A DNA stretch of 14,487 nt from an uncultured Sphingomonadales bacterium (GTDB lineage Bacteria; Pseudomonadota; Alphaproteobacteria; Sphingomonadales; Sphingomonadaceae): the NCBI GenBank assembly GCA_903893935.1, contig CAITOD010000669.1:1-14487 (forward strand). The letters run 5' to 3'. Made by a program: the position numbers and the translations under genes. A model generated the notes under the pieces. It made no database searches. It saw only the letters and a program-made list of their open reading frames with translations, and had not been told where the DNA came from. Positions within the stretch are counted from its first letter, which is position 1. The number at the start of each line of letters is the position of its first letter. This document shows, one piece after another, positions 7,424 through 14,487 of this stretch.

Positions 7424-9865
7424 TCAGTGTTGAACGGGGCAGTGATCGGGTGTGCGAGTGGTCACGACAGTGGCGGAAATCAGGCGCAGCACGGCGGCTG
7501 CCGGTGCGCTGAAGCGCACCCCGGTTATGCTGCCGTTGCCGAAGCAGGTGAGCGCAAGGCGCAGCGGCTGCGCGGCAGGCGTTGCGGGCAGCGCGCGATC
7601 GGAGCGGCAACCGGCGCATTCGGCGCCGACCCGGATCGTGCCGTGGCTGGCCGGATCGACCTGGTATTCGATCACCAGCGCATGGCCTTTGGCGGGCAGC
7701 GGGTGCGGCAGCGCAAAGCTGACGAGGCCCGCCTTGCGCCATTCGATGCGGCGGCCGTCTTCCTGCGCGCGCGCATCGAAAGGCGAGACATTGACCACGC
7801 CGGCGCCGTCATTGCCGATCAGCGCGGGCAGCGCCTGCGGCGGATCGGCGGGCGTGCCGCGCACGCCGACTGTCACATCGGGGCCCAGCGCGCGGCTGAA
7901 CAGCACGGTGGTGGCGGGGTTCGCGGGCACCGCGCAGCGCAGCACCAGCGGCGAGACCACCGGGGGCGCGGCATAGCTGCCGCCGCCGCCAAGCGCGAAT
8001 GCGGGCGGCGCATCGTCGCGGCAGGTTGCCGGCCAGTGGAACGGCAGATTGCCCGAGAAATCAAAGCGGGCATGCCCGGCCGCGTCGCCCACCAGCACAT
8101 CGGCCAGCCCTTCGCCCTCGCTGCCCGGCAGCCAGGCGGCGACGAAAGCATCGGCCAGCGCCAGTTCGCGGCTGGTCCACAGCGGGCGACCCGACAGGAG
8201 CACTGCGATGGTCGGAATATGCGCGGCGTGGAACTTGCGCAGCAGGCCGAGCCCCTCGTCATCGTGCAGCGCGTGGTCGGGCCGGTCGCCGGCATATTCG
8301 GCATATGGCGCTTCGCCGAACACCACCACCGCGGCATCGGGTCGCGTTGCGAAGCGGCCATCGGGCGCCAGTTCGGCCGATCCGCCACCGTGGCGCAAGG
8401 CATCGGCGAGCCCGGCATAAATCGAAGTCGCTCCGGGAAAATCGGCGCGGCCGAGATCGCCGCCGCCTTGCCAGCTGATCGTCCAGCCGCCGCTTTGCTG
8501 CGCAATCTGGTCGGCGCTGCGCCCCGCAACCAGCACGTGCGCGCCCGCTTTGAGCGGCAGCGCGCCACTATTCTTGAGCAGGACCAGCGACTTGCGCACG
8601 GCCTCGCGCGCCAGCGCACGATGGTCGGGCGAGCCCAGCTCCGTCCATTGCCCGGCGAGTGCGCGTTCGGACGGGCGCGGCTTGTCGAACAGGCCGTCGC
8701 GCAATTTGACGCGCAGCACGCGTCGCACCGCCTCGTCGATCCGCGCGAGCGGGATCGTGCCGTCGCGCGCTTCGCGCAGCGTCGTTTCGTAAAGCCCGCG
8801 CCAGTCCTCGGGCACCATGAAAATATCGAGCCCGGCGTTCAGCGCCTGCGGGCAATCGGTGTTGGTGCAGCCGGGTACGAGGCCGTGGCCGTTCCAGTCG
8901 CCCACCACCAGGCCGTCGAACCGCATGCGGTCGCGCAGCAGACCGGTCAGGAGATCGCGGTTGCCATGCATCTTGGCGCCGTTGATGCTGTTGAACGAGG
9001 CCATCACCGCTTGTGCGCCGGCGGCAATCGCGGGTGGATAAGGGGCAGCGTGCACGCGTTCGATATCGGCCGGCGAACCGGTGGTATCGCCGCGGTCGAT
9101 CCCGCCGGTGCCGCCATCGCCGAAGAAATGCTTGATTGTGGCGATCACGTGGTGCTGGTCGAGGAATTCCGGCGTGCCCGGCGTGCCTTGCAGGCCTTCG
9201 ACCAGCGGCGCGCCCAGCCGGGCGACACGCGCGGGATCTTCGGAATAGCTTTCATAGCTACGGCCCCAGCGCGTGTCGCGCACCACCGCGAGCGTCGGCG
9301 CAAACGCCCAGTCGATCCCGGTCGTGGCGATTTCGGCGGCAGTGGCTGCGCCGATGCGCCGCATCAGGTCGGGATCGTTGGCCGCGCCGAGGCCCACATT
9401 GTGCGGAAACAGCGTCGCGCCGATCACATTGTTGTGCCCGTGCACCGCGTCGGTGCCCCACAGCGCGGGGATCGCCGGTTCGCCATCGGGCAGCGGTGCG
9501 CGCGCGGCATCCCACATCGCATCGGCCAGCGCGAGCCAGGCTTTGGCCGGCGCCTTGTCGTTGCCGCCCGGGCCGCTGTTGCCGCCGTTGAGATACGAGC
9601 CGAAGCGATAGCGACGCATGTCGTCGGGGGTGATTGTCGAAATATCGGGCTGGATCAGCTGCGCCACTTTGTGCGGCAAAGTCATCCGCGCGAGCAGCGC
9701 ATCGATGCGCGCCTCGATTGCGGCATCGGCGGGAACGGTCAGGCCCGCTGCTGGTTTGACGGCTGGTTTGGCGGCGGGTTCGGCAGCGCTTTCGGCGGCA
9801 TTTGCTGCAAGCATGACTGCAGCGGCGCAAACCAGCAGCCGACAGTGCCCCCATGCCTTGATCAT
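7424..9865 (-). CDS. GH3 exo-beta-glucanase / glucan 1,3(1,4)-beta-glucosidase (ExoP-like)
   Basis: The 813-residue enzyme should release glucose from ends of beta-glucan oligosaccharides in the periplasm. After a signal peptide (about 1-24) comes the GH3 barrel with KHFFGDGGT (245-253) and VVGDWNGHG, where D323 is the predicted nucleophile. The second GH3 domain contains FGEAPYAEYAGD (516-527), in which E518 or E523 is the likely acid/base. These motifs match the ExoP and barley exo-glucanase branch rather than simple aryl-glucosidases. A further C-terminal domain (about 650-813) fits the galactose-binding-like domain of ExoP proteins. ATG 9865 is preferred because a G-run lies six bases upstream; GTG 9886 in the same frame would add seven residues ahead of the signal peptide without a binding site. 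First gene of the operon, under the 9866-9992 control region. Confidence 0.94.
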   Translation of the reverse strand: MIKAWGHCRLLVCAAAVMLAANAAESAAEPAAKPAVKPAAGLTVPADAAIEARIDALLARMTLPHKVAQLIQPDISTITPDDMRRYRFGSYLNGGNSGPGGNDKAPAKAWLALADAMWDAARAPLPDGEPAIPALWGTDAVHGHNNVIGATLFPHNVGLGAANDPDLMRRIGAATAAEIATTGIDWAFAPTLAVVRDTRWGRSYESYSEDPARVARLGAPLVEGLQGTPGTPEFLDQHHVIATIKHFFGDGGTGGIDRGDTTGSPADIERVHAAPYPPAIAAGAQAVMASFNSINGAKMHGNRDLLTGLLRDRMRFDGLVVGDWNGHGLVPGCTNTDCPQALNAGLDIFMVPEDWRGLYETTLREARDGTIPLARIDEAVRRVLRVKLRDGLFDKPRPSERALAGQWTELGSPDHRALAREAVRKSLVLLKNSGALPLKAGAHVLVAGRSADQIAQQSGGWTISWQGGGDLGRADFPGATSIYAGLADALRHGGGSAELAPDGRFATRPDAAVVVFGEAPYAEYAGDRPDHALHDDEGLGLLRKFHAAHIPTIAVLLSGRPLWTSRELALADAFVAAWLPGSEGEGLADVLVGDAAGHARFDFSGNLPFHWPATCRDDAPPAFALGGGGSYAAPPVVSPLVLRCAVPANPATTVLFSRALGPDVTVGVRGTPADPPQALPALIGNDGAGVVNVSPFDARAQEDGRRIEWRKAGLVSFALPHPLPAKGHALVIEYQVDPASHGTIRVGAECAGCRSDRALPATPAAQPLRLALTCFGNGSITGVRFSAPAAAVLRLISATVVTTRTPDHCPVQH

Positions 9866-9883
9866 CACACCCCCCGGTCGATG

Positions 9884-9899
9884 CACGATTCGTATCGTG
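9884..9899. promoter_or_regulatory. Third palindrome in the GH3 leader
   Basis: CACGATTCGTATCGTG is a 16-bp inverted repeat with seven of eight pairs matched and a central CG, the same architecture as the two operators but a different sequence. It lies 19-34 bases upstream of the GH3 ATG and could be a stem-loop near the 5' end of the operon mRNA or a site for another regulator. Confidence 0.45.
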
Positions 9900-9920
9900 T
9901 CGATGGTTTCTTACGCGCCA

Positions 9921-9936
9921 ATGTGAACGTTCACAA
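9921..9936. promoter_or_regulatory. LacI-family operator 1
   Basis: ATGTGAACGTTCACAA contains a perfect 14-bp palindrome (9922-9935) with a central CG, as expected for LacI/PurR family sites. It overlaps the proposed -35 of the GH3 operon. Confidence 0.8.
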
Positions 9937-9943
9937 CTCAAAA

Positions 9944-9959
9944 TTGTGATCGTTCACAA
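9944..9959. promoter_or_regulatory. LacI-family operator 2
   Basis: TTGTGATCGTTCACAA matches operator 1 closely, with seven of eight pairs intact and a central CG. Its centre is 23 bp from that of operator 1, about two helical turns, so two regulator dimers could bind on roughly the same face. It lies nearer the regulator gene and may serve autoregulation. Confidence 0.8.
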
Positions 9960-9992
9960 ACGAGCCCCTCGTCAAGTGCCGGACCAGCGGTT

Positions 9993-11048
9993 ATGCATGG
10001 CGCCATGATCCGGCGCAGTGGTGTGACAATCGAGGATGTAGCCGCTGCGGTCGGCGTTTCGCGTCAGACCGTTTCGCGCGTGCTCAACGGCAGCCCCAAT
10101 GTCAAACCCGCGGTGCGCGAGCGTATCCATGCGGCGATCGAAGCGCTCGGCTATGTCCCCAATCTCAGCGCCCGGCGGATGGGCGGGGGGCGGTCTTACG
10201 TGGTGCTGGCGATCAACGATCGCGTGCGCACGCTGGAAAACTGGCAGGCACGACGCGGCAACGACTATGTCGACCAGATGCTGTTCGGCGGGATGACCGC
10301 ATGCGAAGCGCAAGGCTGGCACCTGGTGTTCGAACTGGTCGATACCGATCCGGCGCACGCCCGGCGCGGGCTGGCCAATGCGCTGGCGTCGCTCCGCCCC
10401 GACGGCGTGATCCTCACCCCGCCGCATTGCGACAATGCCGATCTGGTGGCCCTGCTTGCCGAACACGGCATTCCCTGCGCGCGGATCGGCCATCGCGAAG
10501 GCACCTCGACGATCGACGTGTTCATGGACGAAGTCGCTGCGGCAGGGGCCGCTACGCGGCACCTGATTGCGCTCGGGCACAGTCGCATCGCGTTTATCGC
10601 GGGGGCTGCCAATTACGGCAGTTCGGCCTTGCGCATCGCCGGCTATCGCGCTGCGCTGGCCGAAGCGGGGATCAGCGATGCGCTGGTCGGCGACGGGGAT
10701 TTCCATTTCGAAACCGCCGAACGCGTGATCGCAGCACTGCTGGCGCAAGGCGATCCGCCCACCGCCGTGATCGCCGACAACGACGAAATGGCTTTTGCCG
10801 CGCTGCATATCGCCAGTGCGCGCGGCTTGCGCGTGCCCGAAGATCTCGCCGTGGTGAGTTTCGAAGACACCCCCGGCGTACGCTTTGCCGTGCCGCCGCT
10901 GACCGCAATCCGCCAGCCGGTGGCGGAAATGATCGCGAGCGCGTGTTCCAGCCTGATCGCGCTCGTCGAAGGCGGGGGTGCGCCCGCGCGGCACGAAATC
11001 CCGTTCGAACTCATCTGCCGCGCCAGCACCGGGCAGGACCAGCGCTGA
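9993..11048 (+). CDS. LacI-family transcriptional regulator of the beta-glucan locus
   Basis: The 351-residue regulator has an N-terminal helix-turn-helix (VTIEDVAAAVGVSRQTVSRV, 11-30), a hinge (NLSARRM, 57-63; methionine where LacI has the intercalating leucine) and a periplasmic-binding-protein-like sensor domain (about 68-345) with segments such as RPDGVILTPP, HLIALGHSRIAFIAG and the AVIADNDEMAFAAL loop. LacI proteins usually repress until a sugar ligand binds the sensor domain. The recognition helix SRQTVSRVLN differs from that of E. coli LacI (SYQTVSRVVN) at two positions, and the operators beside the gene are lac-like, so it very probably binds them. Start at ATG 9993; ATG 10005 would remove four residues and is equally possible. 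Neither has a strong ribosome binding site. The MFS gene follows with overlap. Confidence 0.95.
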   Translation: MHGAMIRRSGVTIEDVAAAVGVSRQTVSRVLNGSPNVKPAVRERIHAAIEALGYVPNLSARRMGGGRSYVVLAINDRVRTLENWQARRGNDYVDQMLFGGMTACEAQGWHLVFELVDTDPAHARRGLANALASLRPDGVILTPPHCDNADLVALLAEHGIPCARIGHREGTSTIDVFMDEVAAAGAATRHLIALGHSRIAFIAGAANYGSSALRIAGYRAALAEAGISDALVGDGDFHFETAERVIAALLAQGDPPTAVIADNDEMAFAALHIASARGLRVPEDLAVVSFEDTPGVRFAVPPLTAIRQPVAEMIASACSSLIALVEGGGAPARHEIPFELICRASTGQDQR

Positions 11049-12271
11049 TCCGCGCGACCGACCCGCCACCGGTCACGCGCAGCGCGGCACTTTATGCGCT
11101 GGCGGCGTTTGGCGCGCATCTGGCTTATGCGCCGCTGCTGGCGCTGCTGCTGCCGCGGCGGATCGTGGCAATTGCCCCCGATCGGGCGGCGGCGATGCTG
11201 TCGGCGGTTACGCTGGCCGGCGCATTGACCGCAAGCCTCGCCAATATCCTCGCCGGACGGATCGGCGATCGTTGCCGGCATCGCTATGGCGATCGGCGCA
11301 GGCCGATCGCGCTCGGTCTGATGCTGACTTTGGCAATGCTGGCCATGCTCGGGCTGGCGCGTGACCCGCTGCCGGTTGCGGCTGGGTTGATCGCGTTTCA
11401 ACTGGCGTTCAATCTGATGTTCGCTCCGCTTGGCGCGGTGCTGGTCGATCACTTCGGCGATCATGCCAAAGGCCGGGTGGCGGCGATGGTCAATCTGGCG
11501 ATGCCGCTGGCCGCGCTCGGCACCGGTGCTGCCGCACTGCTGTTCCCGGTCGATGGCCCCGCACCCTTCATGGCGGTGGCGGTGGTGGTCGGGCTATGCG
11601 TCACGCCGCTGGTGGTGATCTGGCCGTTCGGCCCGACCGTCGAGGCTGGCGCGCCGCCGGCACTGCGCGCTGCCGCGCTTGCGCCGGTGTGGGTGGATTG
11701 CGCGCGAGCCGGGCTCGCGCGCTTGCTGATGCAGGGCGGCACCGCCTTCATGATGAGTTATTTCTACCTGTTTGTGGCATCGCGCCCGGCGCGGATCGGG
11801 GTTGCGGCGGCGCGCGGGGTCGATCCCGCCTATGGCGCGCTGGTCATGGCCACCACCGGCCTGGTGCTGGTGGCGACACTCATGGCGGGGCGCTGGTCCG
11901 ATCGCCGAAGTCGTCGGCGCGCGCCGATGATCGCTGCGGCTTTCGTTACCGCCACCGGGTTTGGCCTGCTGCTGCACGGTGGCGCCTGGGCGGTAATGGC
12001 CGGCTACGCGCTGTTTCAGATCGGACTGATCGCCTATCTTGCGCTCGATACCGCGCTCGTTGCGCAATTGCTGCGCGCTTCGGCGCGGCCGGGGGAAATG
12101 CTGGGCTATATGAACCTTGCCAACACCGTGCCGTCGATCGCGGTGCCCGCGCTGGTGCTGGCGCTGGCGCACGGATCGCTCGATGCGATCTGGGTGCCGG
12201 GCTTTGCGGCGGCGGCAACGTGCTGTGTCATGGCGGCGGCACTCGTCGCGCGCGTGCGTGCGGTGGCATAG
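11045..12271 (+). CDS. MFS sugar transporter (GPH/SUT-like), non-standard start codon
   Basis: This hydrophobic protein of about 408 residues has roughly twelve membrane segments, beginning at SAALYALAAFGAHLAYAPLL (13-32). After the second segment comes an MFS motif-A-like loop, GRIGDRCRHRYGDRRRP (71-87), similar to cation:sugar symporters of the GPH/SUT group; a second version, GRWSDRRSRRR, lies in the other half. It probably carries glucose or short beta-glucosides across the inner membrane, inferred from the LacI and glucanase neighbours. No ATG, GTG or TTG lies between the regulator stop and helix 1. CTG 11045 overlaps the regulator TGA as CTGA and has AGGA six bases upstream; ATC 11048 is the other option. 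GTG 11165 or ATG 11195 would delete most or all of helix 1. GTG 10943 would sit within the regulator gene and add an arginine-rich tail. Confidence 0.85.
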   Translation: MIRATDPPPVTRSAALYALAAFGAHLAYAPLLALLLPRRIVAIAPDRAAAMLSAVTLAGALTASLANILAGRIGDRCRHRYGDRRRPIALGLMLTLAMLAMLGLARDPLPVAAGLIAFQLAFNLMFAPLGAVLVDHFGDHAKGRVAAMVNLAMPLAALGTGAAALLFPVDGPAPFMAVAVVVGLCVTPLVVIWPFGPTVEAGAPPALRAAALAPVWVDCARAGLARLLMQGGTAFMMSYFYLFVASRPARIGVAAARGVDPAYGALVMATTGLVLVATLMAGRWSDRRSRRRAPMIAAAFVTATGFGLLLHGGAWAVMAGYALFQIGLIAYLALDTALVAQLLRASARPGEMLGYMNLANTVPSIAVPALVLALAHGSLDAIWVPGFAAAATCCVMAAALVARVRAVA

Positions 12272-12326
12272 GCCGCATGCGATCGGCGCTTGACTGGCCC
12301 GCGCGAATAAGGCTGCGGTCATCCTG

Positions 12327-14072
12327 ATGGGCTACACTCACCGAGTTTCGCGCGCCGGGTTGCGGTTGCGGCGCTGGCTGCGCGAAAGCGAAGCGGCGTT
12401 CATCGTGCTGGCGGCGCTGGTCGGTTGTGCTGCGGGGCTGACCACATTTGCGCAAAGCACGCTCGCGCTCGGCATGCAGCGGCTCATTTACGGGCTGGGG
12501 ATCACCCGGCTGAGCGCGCTGGCCTCGTTCGAACACCCCTGGCGGCTGATCGCCTTGCCGATCGGCGGCGCGGCGGTGGTGGCCGTGGCGCGTGCGCGCG
12601 GGCGCGGGCGCGCGCCGGTCGACGTGGTCGAGGCCAATGCGCTCCATGGCGGGCGGATACCCTGGCGCGACAACCTGGTGATCGCGGCGCAGACGGTGCT
12701 GTCGAACGGCTGCGGGGCTTCGGTGGGGCTCGAAGCGACCTATGCGCAAATGGGCGGCGGGATCGCGTCGTGGCTGGGGCAAAGGCTGCATTTGCGCCGC
12801 GCCGATCTGCGCCGGCTGGTCGGCGCGGGCGCGGGGGCCGGCGTCGGTGCGGCGTTCGGCGCGCCGCTTGCCGGCGCGTTCTATGCCTTTGAAATCGTCA
12901 TCGGCTCTTACTCGATCGCCGAAGTGGCGCCGGTGATGGCAGCCTCGCTGGCGGGAACGCTGGTGCTGCGGCGGCTGGGGACCGAGCCTTATCTGATCGC
13001 GGTCACTTCGAACGAAGCGCGCACGCTGGTCGATTATGGCGCGGCGGTCGTGCTCGGACTGATCTGCGCGAGCGTCGGGATCATCGTGATGCGGCTGGTC
13101 ACCCGCGCCGAACGTCTGCTGCAGGGCGCAACGCGCGGCAGCACCTGGCGCCCGGTTGTCGGCGGGGCGCTGCTGATCCCGATCGCGCTCGTTTCACCCC
13201 AGGCGCTGTCGGCGGGGCACGGCGCGCTCCATCTCGATCTGATGACGCGGCCGCCGGTGCTGTTCCTGCTGGTGATCCTGGGGCTCAAGATTGCGGCAGC
13301 TGTGGTGTCGCTTGCCAGCGGGTTTCGCGGCGGGCTGTTTTTCGCTTCGCTGTTCATCGGTTCGCTGGCCGGGCAGGCTTTTGCGCAAGCGCTCAATCAG
13401 GCCGGCTGGGGGATCACGCTCGATCCGTCCGATTTCGCGCTGGTCGGCATGGCGGCGTTGTGCGTGTCGGTGGTCGGCGGACCGATGACGCTGGCGCTGC
13501 TAACGCTCGAGACCACGCGCGATTTCCCGCTGATGGGGGTGGTGCTGACCGCCGCGCTGATTTCGAGCGCAGTGACGCGCGAAGCATTCGGCTATTCGTT
13601 CTCGACCTGGCGGCTGCACGTGCGCGGGTCCGACATCCGGTCTCCGCGCGATATCGGCTGGTTGCTCAATCTGACCGCCGAACGCATGATGCGGCGCGAT
13701 TTCGTGGCCGTGCCGCGCGATGCCACGATCGGCACGTTTTGCGCCGAAGTGCCGCTGGGCTCGGCGAGCAAGGCGGTGCTGGTCGATGCCGAGGGCGCGT
13801 ATTGCGGGATTGTCCAGTCGGCCGCCGCGCATGCCCCCACGCTCGATCCGGCAGAACCGGTGGCACCGCTGGCGCGCTTCGGCGAAGTCACGCTGGCGCC
13901 CGACGCGGGGATCAAGGCGATCCTCGCGCTGTTCGATGCCGAAGGGGCCGACGAGCTGGCGGTGGTCGATGATCGGGCGCGGGTGATCGGCGTGCTGGGC
14001 GAAGCGCATGCGCGCCGCCGCTATCTCGAAGAGATCGAGGCCGCGCAGCGGCGCATGTTCGGCGAAGCCTGA
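12327..14072 (+). CDS. ClC-family chloride channel/antiporter with C-terminal CBS pair
   Basis: The 581-residue protein moves anions such as chloride across the inner membrane. The ClC membrane domain spans about residues 22-430. Its filter motifs are divergent: GREGP is GLEAT with the gating glutamate kept (E136), GxFxP is GLFFA in [13 protein letters not shown], and the GSGIP segment is not recognisable. [14 protein letters not shown] (177-190) aligns with the CLC-ec1 FNAPLAGILFIIEE segment, so the internal proton glutamate (E203 there) is I190 here. Residues about 450-575 look like a CBS domain pair that may sense a nucleotide. ATG 12327 is the only start ahead of the first helix; no good ribosome binding site is seen. 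It lies 55 nt after the MFS gene and may be independent of the glucan locus. Family sure; ion and mechanism not. Confidence 0.92.
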   Translation: MGYTHRVSRAGLRLRRWLRESEAAFIVLAALVGCAAGLTTFAQSTLALGMQRLIYGLGITRLSALASFEHPWRLIALPIGGAAVVAVARARGRGRAPVDVVEANALHGGRIPWRDNLVIAAQTVLSNGCGASVGLEATYAQMGGGIASWLGQRLHLRRADLRRLVGAGAGAGVGAAFGAPLAGAFYAFEIVIGSYSIAEVAPVMAASLAGTLVLRRLGTEPYLIAVTSNEARTLVDYGAAVVLGLICASVGIIVMRLVTRAERLLQGATRGSTWRPVVGGALLIPIALVSPQALSAGHGALHLDLMTRPPVLFLLVILGLKIAAAVVSLASGFRGGLFFASLFIGSLAGQAFAQALNQAGWGITLDPSDFALVGMAALCVSVVGGPMTLALLTLETTRDFPLMGVVLTAALISSAVTREAFGYSFSTWRLHVRGSDIRSPRDIGWLLNLTAERMMRRDFVAVPRDATIGTFCAEVPLGSASKAVLVDAEGAYCGIVQSAAAHAPTLDPAEPVAPLARFGEVTLAPDAGIKAILALFDAEGADELAVVDDRARVIGVLGEAHARRRYLEEIEAAQRRMFGEA

Positions 14073-14124
14073 TTTCCCGCGCGGCGCGCTTGATCGCCCC
14101 GCGCAGCACGCTAAGGCAGCGCTC

Positions 14125-14487
14125 ATGTCCGATACCCTCCATATTGTCGTCAACGGCGAACCGCGCCGCGCCGCGCCCGGTTCGATCGCCGAACTGGTCC
14201 GCGCGCTCGATCTCGATCCCGCCAAAGTCGCGGTGGAACGCAACGCGGTGGTCGTGCCGCGTTCGACGCTGGCCGAAGTGGCGATTGCCGAAGGCGATGT
14301 GTTCGAAATCGTGCACTTCGTCGGCGGCGGCGATCATGCGGACAGCTGGACCGTCGCCGGGCGCACGTTCACCTCGCGGCTCATCGTCGGCACCGGCAAA
14401 TACAAGGATTATGCGCAGAACGCGGCGGCCGTCGCTGCCTCGGGCGCCGAGATTGTCACCGTCGCGGTGCGCCGGGTCAATGTGACC
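14125..14487 (+). CDS. thiSG: ThiS-ThiG fusion (sulfur carrier + thiazole synthase), 5' part
   Basis: The 121 visible residues combine two thiamine-pathway proteins. Residues 1-69 are a ubiquitin-fold sulfur carrier ThiS (IVVNGEPRR at the start, [10 protein letters not shown] in the middle, [14 protein letters not shown] at the end). From about residue 73 ([20 protein letters not shown]) thiazole synthase ThiG begins, and it continues past the window edge. The reading frame is open across the junction and contains no ATG or GTG that could start a separate ThiG, so the fusion is real in this sequence. ThiG builds the thiazole phosphate from deoxyxylulose phosphate, dehydroglycine and sulfur from ThiS thiocarboxylate. 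ATG 14125 has AAGG eight bases upstream. Fused forms are known in some alphaproteobacteria. No TPP riboswitch fits into the 52-nt gap before it. Confidence 0.93.
   Translation, partial: MSDTLHIVVNGEPRRAAPGSIAELVRALDLDPAKVAVERNAVVVPRSTLAEVAIAEGDVFEIVHFVGGGDHADSWTVAGRTFTSRLIVGTGKYKDYAQNAAAVAASGAEIVTVAVRRVNVT

Larger units (their letters stand above)
9866..9992. promoter_or_regulatory. Divergent control region between GH3 operon and lacI-type gene
   Basis: This 127-bp spacer is AT-richer in its middle than its surroundings. It contains two lac-like operators, a third palindrome (9884-9899) and a small ACGAG-CCC-CTCGT hairpin (9960-9972) on the regulator side. A possible minus-strand promoter for the GH3 operon is TTGTGA (9931-9936), 17 bp, TAAGAA (9908-9913), with a start near 9901; its -35 lies inside operator 1, so bound regulator would block RNA polymerase. 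No convincing promoter for the regulator gene was found. Promoter elements are inferred from consensus matching. Confidence 0.6.

Noticed and set aside
7398..7742. Upstream extension of the TonB receptor reading frame
   Set aside because: It overlaps the end of the GH3 gene in another frame. The internal ATG at 7397 has a strong ribosome binding site and begins a proper signal peptide.
7328..9949. Long plus-strand open frame opposite the GH3 gene
   Set aside because: It is arginine/alanine-rich with no recognisable domain and exactly mirrors a gene with clear catalytic motifs. Such antisense open frames are a by-product of GC-rich codon use.
9960..9972. Small ACGAG-CCC-CTCGT hairpin as a terminator
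   Set aside because: A 5-bp stem without a T-run, sitting upstream of a gene rather than after one; it is too weak to call as anything more than part of the control region.
10301..11044. Upstream extension of the MFS frame into the regulator gene
   Set aside because: The extension is arginine-rich, hydrophilic and overlaps the well-supported LacI gene in another frame. Family members begin with the first membrane helix.
12272..12326. TTGACT at about 12290 as a promoter for the ClC gene
   Set aside because: No acceptable -10 lies 15-19 bp downstream; the only AT-rich hexamer (AATAAG) is 10 bp away.
14073..14124. TPP riboswitch before the thiS-thiG fusion
   Set aside because: The gap is 52 nt, too short for the aptamer plus expression platform, and no conserved CUGAGA-type core is visible.

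Overview
The window is GC-rich alphaproteobacterial chromosome, most likely from a sphingomonad such as Novosphingobium or a relative. This is inferred from a large TonB-dependent receptor co-transcribed with glycoside hydrolases, the serS-nlpD pairing, a ThiS-ThiG fusion, and an interspersed hairpin repeat of a kind I associate with sphingomonad genomes. No phage, IS, CRISPR, rRNA or tRNA signal was seen, and no gene-free stretch exceeds 300 bases.

Left part (1-3554). The 5' part of rimO (ribosomal protein S12 methylthiotransferase) runs off the left edge on the minus strand. It is divergent from a small DUF1761 membrane protein gene; the spacer holds a perfect 15-bp inverted repeat that may supply both promoters. 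An inverted pair of about 52-nt hairpin repeats separates the DUF1761 gene from the convergent nlpD-like gene and probably ends transcription. The nlpD-like gene (LysM plus a degenerate LytM/M23 domain) overlaps serS (seryl-tRNA synthetase) through a GTGA junction.

Centre (3598-12271). This is a self-contained beta-glucan utilisation locus. On the minus strand, a GH3 exo-beta-glucanase, a TonB-dependent receptor and a secreted GH16 beta-glucanase (laminarinase type) form a tight operon with 26- and 23-nt gaps. Divergently, a LacI-family regulator is followed, with overlap, by an MFS sugar transporter. The 127-bp divergent spacer carries two 16-bp lac-like operators and a third, different palindrome. 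The inferred route is: GH16 cuts the polymer outside the cell, the receptor imports oligosaccharides, periplasmic GH3 trims them, the MFS carrier takes up the sugars, and the LacI protein senses a product and controls both units.

Right part (12327-14487). A ClC-family anion transporter with a C-terminal CBS pair lacks the usual internal proton glutamate. It is followed by the start of a fused thiS-thiG gene (thiazole synthesis for thiamine), cut by the window edge.

Nothing here is a wholly unknown system. The most interesting points are the lac-like operator pair matched to a lac-like recognition helix, the MFS gene with no standard start codon, the covarying inverted hairpin repeats, the buried GG terminus of the ThiS-ThiG fusion and the ClC residue changes.
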